The notes beneath the pieces are model-generated. The model worked only from the letters and a program-made list of their open reading frames with translations, was not told the DNA's origin and did no database searches. A DNA stretch of 64,000 nucleotides from Anagrus nilaparvatae (lineage: Eukaryota > Arthropoda > Insecta > Hymenoptera > Mymaridae): assembly GCA_022575985.1 (NCBI GenBank), contig JAKSXM010000141.1:667357-731356 (forward strand), written 5' to 3'. The number at the start of each line of letters is the position of its first letter. The first letter of the stretch is position 1. Shown here in pieces: positions 45,569 to 56,789 of this stretch. The position numbers and the translations under genes are program-made.

Positions 45569-47925
45569 TTAATAGGGAACAAGTGGTCTATTATGTGTGT
45601 CACGAATATGACGACTCAAAGTAGTCGTATTTTTCAAAGTCTTATTACATATGTAGCATTGTAGACAAGGCGCAGGGCCATCATAGATACCATGTGTGTC
45701 TTCTATGTGTCGAGTAACAACTACATTACAGGTAAATACTTTTTTACAGAGAGGACAAGTCTTAGGAGGATTATAAGAGTGACGTTTGCGTGGTTTTTTG
45801 GGTAAAGCAGGTGGAGAAATAAAGGGTGAAGGAGTACGCGAGGTAGAAGGAGTATCAGGAATTAAATCTAAATAAGAAGGAATTTCGGGGATAGGACTAA
45901 AAACTGGAAGGGGTAAGATAGGTAACGGAGTTTGAATGAAAGAATGGGCATAAGTAGAAGGTAGGTCAGATAAAGGGGTAATTGGTCGAAAAGTAGTATC
46001 AACATTTAGTGGATTGGTTGAAATAGGAAATGGAGCAAAACCCAAAGGAGATATATTAGGTGAACTTGTAGGCGAGGGAATAGGAAATAAGTCAGAAGTA
46101 GGAGAAATATTTAAGGAAACAGTAGAAGAAAGAGGCAAGGAAGCTAAAGTAAGAGGTGAATCAGAAAGGTCATCATCGGAAGCGGAAACAATGGTAGGAC
46201 TAGGAGAGGATGAATGAGGTAGAGAAAAGGTATCAAAAGGTATTTCAATACTTATGTCTTTGGTTGGAATGGTAGAAGAAGGCGCGGAGGAAGTGGAGAG
46301 AGAATCTGTGGCATGCTTTTTATGTCGATGAAGATGATATTTTAAATCTTCTGGAGTAGCAAAAGATGGGAAATGAGTACAATCAGGGTCGGGACAAACA
46401 AGACCAGGCTGAGACCTATCGTATGCCGTTGTATCAAGTTGATGACGATCGGTGACAGGACAGGCACAAGTATATTCCTGCTTTAATTGACCTTTATAGT
46501 AGCTAGGAAAGAAATTAACAGCCTCTAAAAAAAAAAATAATAATAATAATAATAAATTTTTTTTACGTATGCTATAAAAATATATAAAATTCTTGCCTGC
46601 GGCGCACGCTGTCCAGTTAAAAACAAGATGGGCACAGGAACTATTAATAATAACAAGGTCACCAGCTTGTTGATGAATAAAAGCTCGAGGTATCTTATGC
46701 TCATCCAGAAACGCTTGCGTTGGAAAGATATAGGATTCATGGAAAGGAGCAAATTTACAACGGCAACCATCACATGGGGTACCACGTTTGCAAAAAACAG
46801 GTTTGTTCTTGCAGGAAGCAAGGTCAGGAATTTTCTTAGCTGGCAGTTTTTTCGGAACAGCCTTTCTCATGGAAGTCCTTGGTTGGAATAGGTCTGGAAT
46901 CTTTCGGATTCTTGTAGAAACCCTGGAAGCTTTCTTACATGCCTGCCTATTAGAGTTCGAAGGAAGTTTTTTAGGGAAGGATTTTTTAGAAACAAGGGAA
47001 ATTTTTTTGGAAGCAATTTTTTTAAGGGGTTTCTTTTTAGGAACCTTGGTTGAAGTAAGATAGGGAGACTTTTTAGTAATATTACAATAAGGATTGGGAC
47101 ATTAGGAACTACAGGTAACCTTACGAAATTTACAGCCTGGATAAGAGAGCTTATAATCATTAATGGCATGTGTAAAAGGTCTATTGGCAGTAGCTGGAAG
47201 TACCATCCAGAATTTGTCACCAAAAATTACCAAATTGGCTGAGTGAAGCTGTGCAAATTCTAAATGACATGAAGTAATAGAGCCATGAGGACTTACATAA
47301 ACCATGGGGTTGGTTAAACCTAAAATAAAGTTTTTTTTAAAAGAAACAAAAAAAAAGTGGGAAAATTTTTTTACCTGGAGAGTCGTTTAAGTAAGTTTCG
47401 ATTATATTGGGGTTAATAGAAGCAGAAGCGAGTTTTAAACAGTGATGTGCAGTAAAAGAGTCGTGATGATCTCGAATATTTCTCCAAATCTTGCCACTCT
47501 GAACAAATCTATCTAATATCCCAGGAACCTCAGATAACGTGGGTGTAGTGGTCGGATTATCTTTTAAGCTTGCGATAAAGGCGTCCTTTATAATATCAGA
47601 TTCGTCATCATGAATGGGAACCATTAGTACCTAAAAAGGAGCGGTCGCAGGATCAGGAAAAATATCAGTAGCAAACTGCTCCTGTCTAAAATATTTGGGA
47701 GGCAATTTTGAAACCCAATCAGTTAAATTAATATTGGGGTCAGGAGTATAACAACCTCGGAGCTGAAAAAAATGAGAGTAATTAGTAAATATTTTTAAAA
47801 TGGACTAAAGATTAAAAAATATCAATAAAGCTAGGCAAATCCTCTAATTTAACATTAGAAAGGTATTTAACTAACCTATTTTCGATAAAAAGATTGGCAT
47901 TATCAAAATCTGCGTCAAAACTCAT
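45569..47925 (-). pseudogene. JmjC-domain protein with C2H2 zinc fingers, spliced, two in-frame stops
   Basis: The exons read on the minus strand. Exon 1 runs from ATG 47925 (MSFDADFDNANLFIENR); its donor is unclear. Exon 2 is 47762-47375 (TTTTTTCAG acceptor, CAG|GTAA donor), exon 3 is 47319-46597, then a 72-base GC-AG intron (46596-46525), and exon 4 is 46524-45569. The JmjC core shows HxE (TSCHLEFAQLHS), KFWMVLP and the distal His with the family closing motif (SCAHLVFNW, AEAVNF across the GC-AG intron). This is like KDM4/KDM5 histone demethylases, which use Fe(II) and 2-oxoglutarate. Between the two halves is a long Lys/Pro-rich insert plus a Cys-rich patch. The C-terminus is Ser/Pro-rich with C2H2 fingers (CPDPDCTHF, CPLCKKVFTC, CYICNKTLK). 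TAG at about 47638-47636 and TAA at 47104-47102 interrupt the frame. Confidence 0.8.
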
Positions 47926-48441
47926 GATAAAAATCTAAAAAAAAAAAAATATAGAAATAGTATTTTTAAATATTAAGAGTCCTAATAGAGAAAAAAAAAC
48001 ACTAAGTATGATATAGATCGTTCATGCTTCTTCTTTGCAAAGGAAAATAATAAGAAATAATAAATTCGACCAAAATAGGAAATATTGTAGTTTAAGAATA
48101 TGCAAAAAAGATAGTGAGCCGTAAGGGTCATGATAAAAATAGAGAAAATAAAAAAATTTGAGGTGTCAAACAGTAAATAATATAGTGAAGGATATTAAAC
48201 GGTACGCGAACGTTCTCAAACAGAAGAATGATATTTAAGACAGTTAAACAAAGTTCTTAGTTAAACAGTTCTTTGACTTAAGCAAGATATATTTTCCATA
48301 AAACAGTTAAGATAATTACAGAATATAAGAAAGTTTGGTGGGAAATAAAAAAAAAGAGAGTTCGAAGTATAGTTTTTTTTGGGACATTAGATATCGAATA
48401 AAATATTAAGAACGGTAGAATATACGCTGGAAATTTTAAGC
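47926..48441. other. Spacer upstream of the JmjC gene; satellite flank at its end
   Basis: Would hold the JmjC promoter; no TATA or other element stands out. The last ~70 bases resemble the palindromic satellite found at 58.3-61 kb (GCTGGAAATTTTAAGCA at 48426-48442), so the large element downstream was inserted into such a satellite. Confidence 0.4.
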
Positions 48442-48689
48442 AAAGGACCCCGCACCATTAGCATTGGAAAATTGCAAATGGTGGGATTTTCTTCAAACTT
48501 TGGGAATCGGTAGTTTAAGAGATTTTGAAACGAAAATGTCCTATGGGAAAATCGGAAATATTCATTCCCTTTTGAGATACGGAGGCTAGAAGTGTAAAAA
48601 AGTTAAAAAATTATTTTGCTGATACAGAAGAGGTAAGTAAAAGATTTTGCTCGTAGGGATTACCATCTGGATCAAGATTGGATTTCAAT

Positions 48690-49460
48690 ATGTTTTATGG
48701 GTCACTGATAATAATAATGATGTTCCTAAAAACCCAGACGTATGTGTTAGCCCTTAAAGGGCAAAAATTGCCCTTTTAAGGGGTTTAAAGAACTAATCAT
48801 AAATGCTTACATCAAAACTCAAACTATACGTTTTTTGGGTCACTGATTGCAATAATGATGGTCCTAAAAACCCAAACGTATGTGTTAACCCCTTAAAGGG
48901 CAAAAATTGCCATTTGAAGGGCGAAAATTGCCCTTTTAAGGGGTTTAAAGTACAAATCATAAATGCTTACATCATAACTCAAACTATACGTTTTTTGGGT
49001 CACTGATTGCAATAATGATGGTCCTAAATACCCAAACGTATGTGTTAGCCCTTAAAGGGCAAAAATTGCCCTTTTAAGGGATTTAAAGTACAAATCATAA
49101 ATGCTTACATCATAAGTCGAACTATACGTTTTTTGGGTCACTGATTGCTATAATGATGATCCTAAAAACCCAAATGTATGTGTTAGCCCTTAAAGGGCAA
49201 AAATTGCCCTTTTAAGGGATTTGAAGTACAAATCATAAATGCTTACATCATAACATAAACTATATATTTTTTGGGTCACTGAGTCCAATAATGATGGTCT
49301 TAAGACCATCATGGGTTTCGGGTTTTGGGTTTTTTTTTTGTTTTTTGGGTTTTTAAAAACCCAAACGTATGTGTTAGCCTTTAAAGGCAAAACGGTCCTT
49401 TCAAGGGTTTCTAAGTACAAATCATAAATGCTTATATCATAACACAAACTATACGTTTTT
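48690..49460 (+). repeat. Left terminal array of ~138-bp palindromic repeats
   Basis: About six units, recognised by GGGTCACTGATTGCAATAAT and CCCAAACGTATGTGTTA. Each contains a palindrome CTTAAAGGGCAA-(A/T)n-TTGCCCTTTTAAG. One unit (second from the outside) is ~161 bp, with a 23-bp internal duplication. Units decay toward the transposase side. Confidence 0.92.
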
Positions 49461-49810
49461 AGTTTTTTTAGGGCAAAGTTGCCCTTTTTAGGGCTTACTA
49501 TGTATGAATCATTAATAACTATATTATTTACTTAAAATGTACGATAGTTACATCACTAGATTCAAAGCTGATGGTCCCAAAATCCTAACGGTATATGTGA
49601 ATCCCTAGAAGGGCAAAGTAGCCGTTTTTAGGGTTTCTTATATATAAATCATTTATAATACTACAGTTTTTATTTGAAGTTAATAATAACAGTTTTTTTA
49701 TTTGAAGTTAATAATAAGTTTTTGATGCATATATAAAAGTTACCACAAGCATTTGCGTTACCCGACGTGCACCACGGGGAGGTTGCTTGATTGGATTTCG
49801 CACGTCATAT

Positions 49811-49826
49811 GGCCCTGAAAAGGGCC
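49811..49826 (-). terminator. Histone-type 3' stem-loop downstream of the transposase
   Basis: On the minus strand GGCCCTTTTCAGGGCC forms a six-base-pair stem with a TTTC loop. This matches the metazoan histone mRNA 3' stem-loop consensus (GGYYYTTYTNARRRCC). It lies 33 bases after the transposase stop codon on the same strand, as in histone genes. The usual ACCA after the stem is replaced by ATAT, and no clear purine-rich downstream element was found. Confidence 0.55.
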
Positions 49827-49859
49827 AGTTGTTTATAAGCATCGGAAATCATTAATCAT

Positions 49860-51879
49860 TTAGTTTCTGTGACCAGCATCTAAAGTGTTTTCTAAAATTG
49901 TACTGGTTGGATATTTGATGTTGTTTACATGCCTTGCATAACCCAAAAACCATAAAATTGCAGCAACGTGAGAGCAGCTTCCAAGAGTTCGTGCTCCACA
50001 AGGGCAAGTACAATAATAACCATAAATAACTTCATCAAGTAAAATATCTGTATCTTCATTAAATTGATATTCCGTGTCGTAGGCTATCCAAATCTTATGA
50101 ATTGTCCTGTTCCGAAATCGCGAGTAAATGTCTATTCGTATAAATCCTGGTTCATTGTATGATTGATCTAGCTGAAATTCTTGGTCATTGTCTCGAATGA
50201 TTTTATCCTGTACGTATGAACGTGCCAGTCCGATTTGGTAAGTACCAAAAGTAATGTTTTCCAATTGATTTACAGTTAAAATTGGAAAATCTGGGACTAG
50301 ATTATGATCTAACCTTATCCAATTAGCTCTTTGTCTCCTTAGATTTTGAGCTTCAACTCTAGCTTGGACTACATTCGGTTCTCTTGCTCTTTCGAGCATC
50401 CTCTGTGCTACTTCAACTGTTGCATTATTCATATGTATTAGAGGGTGAAATCGATTAATAATAGCTCCAGCGACAAGGTAATATTTATTTAGGCTGTCTA
50501 AATGAGCTTTCTCAATCTTTTTATCAAAAAACTTATACTTACTTCTTAAATGACCATTTCGGCTTTCTACAAGCCATCTGTTTTTGGTTATTAATCTATT
50601 AGCATTAGCATCTTCAGTTGTCAATTGAAATTGTCCGTTTTCCCTTGAAACAGGCATTTTAGACTGAATTTCAATATTATTTAGGGCTGGAATTGCATCC
50701 CTGTAACCACGATCAACCAAGATTATATCATCAGGCCGTAACCAATTCATCATTTCTTCATCGTTTCTGGTCAGTTGATCTATAAGTATATTGGCATCAT
50801 TATTTTGAGTATCTGAAAAGTATGGACCCTGTATGTCTAAAATATAGCCATCTGGAGCTACTATCATAATTGGCTTGACTAAGTGTTGATGTTTATGTAG
50901 GCAATAAGTTTGTCGAAGTTCACGGAAATTCATACTCTTTTCAATATAAGCATACGTTCCATCAATAATTAAAATAGCAGGTTTTTCTAAGTCAGGGTTG
51001 TTATTATATAATTCATTAGCAAAATCAGCAAACGTGCTCAGCTATATAATTTTCTCGTGTGATCGAGGCAAACCCAATATTGCCTGGGACAAAATATAAG
51101 TGCAAAGATTCGAGAACCGTTTTTATAATTAGACTAACATATTGTCTAGAACTATAACGAAAAATAACTCTTAAAAATTGATCTGAGAGACCTTGTCTTA
51201 GTTTGCATAGAAAACATAAAAGATCTTGCTTACAGACATATCTAAAACCTCTATCTGATCGCGGAACTGGTCTACAAAATGTAAACAATTCATTAAATTG
51301 TTGTTCAGTAAGAGTAGTTAAGCATACATATTCTTCATTTGTTAAGGAATCAATATTATTCCAGGGGTTAATAGCTTTCTCACGCAAAGATTGTAAAATA
51401 AGCTTTAATTCTTCTCCTTCTATAATATAAGGTCTTTCTGTAAAATGTATTCCCTCAATTAATGGACTTAAAATTAAATTATTTTCATCTAAGTGATGCC
51501 GGCATGATTTCGCGTTTGGAGGAATGTATATATTTCTTTTTATGTATACTGTAATTCTGCTTTCTAAACTAAGGCTAGATAAATTGTTGATATTATCACA
51601 GAAAATACACTTTACTCTTGATGGAAGTGGAAATATAATATTTTGAATAATTGAGCGTTCGTTATTTTGTAAATGTATTTCATCGACAATTAACCTATTG
51701 CAGGAAACGCATATTCTAAATTGGTCAGTAACAGGAATATTTTCCATTTCCATAGCGATACGTCTTTTAATTGCTATTATTCTTTTTGCATCATCGGCAA
51801 TCCTATCAATTCTAGCAAGAGCATTTACAGGCGTTTCATTATCACATATAAAACAGTTTAATCTAATACGATTAGCCAT
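49860..51879 (-). CDS. DDE transposase with SWIM zinc finger (PIF/Harbinger, ISL2EU-like), one frameshift
   Basis: The N-terminal part (51879-51025) starts MANRIRLNCFICDNETP. It has paired zinc-binding CxxC motifs (CFIC, CVSC, CIFC) and a helix-turn-helix-like region before the catalytic domain. A one-base shift near 51025-51030 leads into the DDE domain. Its first Asp is in AILIIDGTYAYIEKS, the second in ILVDRGYRDAI and the Glu in WLVESRNGHLRSKY. The C-terminus has a SWIM finger (YCTCPCGARTLGSCSHVAA; C-x-C...C-x-H), as seen in DDE_Tnp_4 proteins of this kind. Apart from the single shift it is complete (~670 residues), so it may be recently active or the shift may be a sequence error. Confidence 0.85.
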
Positions 51880-52600
51880 TTATAATGTTAGTTTATTTCT
51901 AATTTTATCTATTAGTATCTAATAATTTACTATACAGGTCTTATATAATTAACACATCTTTCATATATCTATAACAATATTTAGATTTCTTGTAGGTAAA
52001 AGAACATAGTGGTCGCTATTAATAATCAATGATAATTAATTTAAAAAAATTAATTATTTATCTTTAAAAAAAACTTCGTCTTCACTTCATAGACAAGAAA
52101 CGTGATATGGTCAAGATACCTATTAATCAGAATTAAAAAATAAAAATAAATTCTAACAAGTACTTTTTTAGATAACATATATAATATTAGATTGACATGA
52201 ATAATGGCTGATATCAATTTTCATCAAGTCCTTGTAAAGAAAAATTATACTTTTTTATGGGTAAAGCTGCAGGAAAGGCCTATTAGAGTAAAATGTTTTC
52301 TGTGCACAGTCCCTTAAACTTGACAGCTATATCTGTTTTTTCCAACTTGAAATATCTATTTAAATTATGTATAAATATACCCCTGAAACTTGACAATTAT
52401 TTCTGTTAAGATATTTCATTTTTTCCTAAATGAAATGGGGTCAAAAACCCTTTTCTTGACACTGTTCGAAACCCCTTTTCAACATTTTTTGAATTTTTAG
52501 AAAATACTTTTAAAAAATCTCTGCAAGATGAAAAAAATACGTTCATATAGATGCATCTTTCATCAAGTTAGCGGCCGCTAAGAAATGTTTTTAAAGAGAC
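51880..52600. other. AT-rich spacer upstream of the transposase
   Basis: Minus-strand 5' flank of the transposase. No clear TATA box was seen. Near 52560 begins sequence shared with the inner arm (TTTCATCAAGTTA, AGAAATGTTTTTAA), also found near 55990. Confidence 0.4.
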
Positions 52601-52689
52601 TATCTCAGATATACTCCAGTCAAATCACGGGGGGGGGGTATTGTTTGTGTCCACCACAAGATTTGGTCTACTATAGGTTTTTTGGGTCG

Positions 52690-53345
52690 CTGATAACAAA
52701 AATCGATGTTTTTTTAATTAAAACGTAACTCTCCAACCTTAAATTAGCCAAAACTACCCTTACCCCTACATCGATTTTTGTGATCAGCGACCCAAAAAAC
52801 CCTATTAGACAAAATCTTGGAAGGCTAGAACGAAAGTAGCGAAAACACCCCTTTTAGGGGTAGTTTTGGCTAATATAAGGGTGGAGATTTAAGTTTTAAT
52901 TGAAAAGACATCGATTTTTGTGATCAGCGATCCAAAAAACCCTATCAGACCAAATCTTAAAGGGCTAGACTGAAAGTTGTAAAAACACCCCTTTTAGGGG
53001 TATTTTTGGTTAATTTAAGGGTAAAGAGTTAAGTTTCAATTAAAAAGACATCAATTTTTGTGATTAGCGACCCAAAAAACTCTATTAAATCGAATCTTGG
53101 AGGGCTACAGCGAAAGTAGTGAAAACACCCCTTTTAGGGGTAGTTTTGGCCCATTTAAGGGTGAAGGGGTAATTTTTCATAGTAATAACTTCAATATTCG
53201 TGATCAGTGACCCCAAAAACCCTTGTTAGACCAAATCTTGGAGGGCTAGAACAAAAGTTGCAAAAACACCCCTTTTAGGGGTAGTTTTGGCTAATTTAAG
53301 GGTAAATCCCCAAATTCTCATAGAAAAGACCCCGATTTTCGAGTT
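52690..53345 (+). repeat. Array of ~143-bp repeats with a CCCCTTTTAGGGG palindrome
   Basis: About five units, marked by GTGATCAGCGACCCAAAAAA and ACACCCCTTTTAGGGGTAG. They are present only on the left side of the large element. They share the GACCCAAAAAA phrase with the 138-bp arrays, so the two repeat families are related. Confidence 0.88.
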
Positions 53346-53429
53346 CAGCGACCCAAGAAACCTACAGTAGACCAACTATGGTGGCGGCCACAAACAATAC
53401 CACAAAAACCGTGATTTGACTATAGAGTA

Positions 53430-54120
53430 ATAGTGAAAAATGAAACTAATAAGAAGAAGGAAACCATTTATGGTTTTTCTTCTTCTACTCAATGATTAGA
53501 ACTATGCCTGAAAGATTCAATATTCTATCTTTTTTAGGAAAAAAGATATTCATGAATCTATATCCTACAATTCAACAATGTCGAAGAAAAAATCTTTAAG
53601 AGACTGCCTTAGATAGTGAAAAATGAAACTAATTAGAAGAAGGAAACCATTCATGGTTTTTCTTCTTCTACTCAATGATTAGAACTATGCCTGAAAGATT
53701 CAATAATCTATCTCTTTTAGGAAAAAAGATATTCATGATTCTATATCATACAATTTGACATCGTTGAACTGTATGATATAGAATCATGAGTATTTTGTTT
53801 CCTAAAAGAGATAGACAATTGAATCTTTCAGGCATAGTTCTAATCATTAAGTAGAAGAAGAAAAACCATAAATGGTTTCCTTCTTCTTATTAGTTTCATT
53901 TTTCACTATCTAAGACAGTCTCTTAAAAATTTTTCTTCGGCATCGTTGAATTGTATTATATAGATTCATGAATATCTTTTTTCCTAAAAGAGATAGAATA
54001 TTGAATCCAGCAGGCTTAGTTCTAATCATTGAGTAGAAGAAGAAAAACCATAAATTGTTTCCTTCTTCTTATTAGTTTCATTTTTCACTATCTAAGACAG
54101 TCTCTTAAAAATTTTTTCTT
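53430..54120. repeat. Left inner arm: palindromic repeats with GAAGAAGGAAACCATTTATG
   Basis: Copies of a ~190-bp sequence (TAGTGAAAAATGAAACTAAT, GAAACCATTTATGG, AGATATTCATGA) occur in both orientations around a centre near 53760. The same structure is mirrored at 56030-56700, centre near 56365. Confidence 0.88.
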
Positions 54121-54432
54121 GATGAAAGATGCATTATATGAATGTATTTTTTTTCTGGCAGAGATAGAGTATTTAATTCATCAGATTGGTAGTTTTTATA
54201 ATTGACTAAAAGAATAAAAACCAAAAATGGTTTTCTTTTTCTTATATTATAAGCTTAATTTTGCATCAATTACCTATAGGATAATAACTTTATAAAATTT
54301 TTTTATTGATATAGTGTTATACTTATACAATATAATATTTCAAAAACAAACGTTAATAATCTTTTCAGATTTTTAATTTTCTGTTTGGAGTTGACAGCAT
54401 TGCGTTACGTACACGCTGCGTTCTGAAATCGT

Positions 54433-54497
54433 CCAATTCTGGATAATACATATAAAGCCTAGGACTTCGCGTAAACTTCCTGGTGCTAATTACAATG
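54433..54497 (+). promoter_or_regulatory. CCAAT / TATAAAG / short leader / ATG cluster inside the large element
   Basis: CCAAT (54433-54437), TATAAAG (54451-54457) and ATGGCTAAG (from 54495) stand in the spacing of a compact, histone-like promoter, in a locally less AT-rich patch. The frame after ATG stops within 15 codons, though AAG|GTATTT could be a splice donor. The local resemblance of GCGTTAC sequences to those near 49760 is suggestive only. Confidence 0.3.
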
Positions 54498-55860
54498 GCT
54501 AAGGTATTTTATTCTATGGGTGACAAATATCCTCATTGACATTTATTAACATAAAGTATCGACTATTTCTTTAAAAGTACTTGGAAAAAGTTGATATCGC
54601 GATTATTTTCTAGGTATCTAAATTATATTATTAGGTATGTATACATATATACTTACATTTATTTCTTTAGTAATGAAACTATTAAATAATTATTATTTTA
54701 AAAAAGTTTATAAAAATAAAATTATTGGTTTTTAAAATGTCACTGCAACGATAGCTACACAGATTAACAGTATAATAAAAGTCAATAAAAAGATAGCAAA
54801 TCATTAGAATAACACCTTGTATCAGCACGAATACCTATATGCGCATTGATTTGTCTACAGGAATTTAGAAAAAATATATTTTTCGCCGTATTTAAAAATA
54901 AAAATTGTTACATTAAATGTATTTCATTTTAAAATCATGTACTTTTTTAATGCTGTATATTATTGGCATTATTAGTATTTGCAAATAAAAAAATGTTTTA
55001 ATACAAATATTATTAAAAAAAAAAATAAGTAAATAAACCGATTTCTTGAGACTTTTTTTTTAGTTTTTTAGTAAATAATCATTTTTAGAGTCATATAAAA
55101 TAAATTAATCTTTTGTTGGTAATATTAATTTTCACTCAACTAATGATCAACAAGTCATTGTTTTAAATATTAGATCCCGTTCAAAGAATGATTAAAATGT
55201 TTAATCAGCTTAAAATACTTAAAATATTTTTAGTGTAACTTAGCATTTTATCTAATATAAAAAAGTACATGATTTTAAAATAAAATACATTTAATATAAC
55301 AATTCTTATATTTAAATACGGCGAAAAATATATTTTTTCTAAATTCCTGTAGACAAATCAATGCACATATATCATCCCTTAAAGATAAGGTAAATATTAC
55401 ATTATTTTTTCGATGCAAAAAGGGGTGATATCTTATTTTCTAGAGGTCGTATGTAAAAACCGACTTCAGAATTGAAAATAGTGAGCAAAAATACCTACCG
55501 GATGACAATTTTAGCCCAAAATATTTATTTTTTCTTTTATGCTACAAATCCACCCCTTACCACATTCAAGGGGTTGAAGATAAAAAATTGGCATAAATTC
55601 ATTTTTTTTATGTTCCTGATAGTCCCATGTTAAGTTTTTAATGCCACGAATTTTTTTTAAATTACGTCTAAAAATTATAAAAAAATTACCCCACTTTTAG
55701 GGGATGATATAACATTTTCTAGGGGTTGCACGTTAAAACGGACTTCGAAAATGAAAAGAGCAGCCCCGATTACCTACTAGGTAACATTTTTAGCTCAAAA
55801 TATCGATTTTTTCGTTTAAAAAAATTCAAATGGCTTGAATGTGTCGATTAGGCGTTAATG
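54498..55860. repeat. Centre of the large element: inverted AT-rich arms
   Basis: Sequences around 54840-54960 (TTTGTCTACAGGAATTTAGA, ATATTTTTCGCCGTATTTAA) are mirrored at 55240-55370. The centre near 55.1 kb is non-coding. Between 55380 and 55860, right of the arm, are degenerate repeats with CCCACTTTTAGGGGATGATA-type phrases. Confidence 0.75.
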
Positions 55861-56029
55861 GGATATAATATAAGAAAAAGAAAACCATTTTGGGTTTTTA
55901 TTCTTTTAGTCAATTATAAAAACTACCAATCTGGTGAATTAAATACTCTATCTCTGCCAGAAAAAAAAAATACATTCATATAATGCATCTTTCATCAAGT
56001 TACCGGTAGTAAAGAAATGTTTTTTAAGA

Positions 56030-56700
56030 GACTACCTTAGATAGTGAAAAATGAAATTAATAAGAAGAAGGAAACCATTTATGGTTTTTCTTCTTCTACT
56101 CAATGATTAGAACTAAGCCTGCTGGATTCAATATTCTATCTCTTTTAGGAAAAAAGATATTCATGAATCTATATAATACAATTCAACGATGCCGAAGAAA
56201 AAATGTTTAAGAGACTGTCTTAGATAGTGAAAAATGAAACTAAAAAGAAGAAGGAAACCATTTATGGTTTTTCTTCTTCTACTCAATGATTAGAACTATG
56301 CCTGAAAGATTCAATTGTCTATCTCTTTTAGGAAACAAAATACTCATGATTCTATATCATACAGTTCAACGATGTCAAATTGTATGATATAGAATCATGA
56401 ATATCTTTTTTCCTAAAAGAGATAGAATATTGTATCTTTCAGGTCTAGATCTAATCATTTTGTAGAAGAAGAAAAACCATAAATGGTTTCCTTCTTCTTA
56501 TTAGTTTCATTTTTCACTATCTAGGACAGTCTCTTAAAAATTTTTTCTTCGACAACGTTGAATTGTATGATATAGATTAATGAATATCTTTTTTCCTAAA
56601 AGAAATAGATTATTGAATCTTTCAGACATAGCTCTAATCATTGAGTAGAAGAAGAAAAACCATATATGGTTTCCTTCTTTTTATTAGTTTCATTTTTCAC
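56030..56700. repeat. Right inner arm, mirror of 53430-54120
   Basis: Same palindromic repeat family as the left inner arm in inverted order, with centre ACAGTTCAACGATGTCAAAT near 56360. It joins the 138-bp array through CACGGTTTTCGTGGTATTGT (56718), a phrase also found near 52625 and, inverted, near 53395. Confidence 0.88.
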
Positions 56701-56789
56701 TATTACTCCAGTATAGAATCACGGTTTTCGTGGTATTGTTTGAGGCCGCCACCATATTTGATCTACTATAGGTTTCTTGAAAAAGACCT

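Noticed and set aside
45370..45624. Plus-strand frame with RTDRQTDKQ-like repeats
   Set aside because: It is the translated (ACAG)n tract of the 565-bp satellite, repeated in every unit; not a gene.
46525..46596. A hydrophobic segment (FIYFYSIRKK then a Leu/Phe run) in the JmjC protein
   Set aside because: It is the translated GC-AG intron; splicing restores the conserved AEAVNF motif.
36398..47925. Alternative genetic code to explain in-frame stops
   Set aside because: TAA, TAG and TGA all occur inside frames and all also end frames; no consistent amino acid fits.
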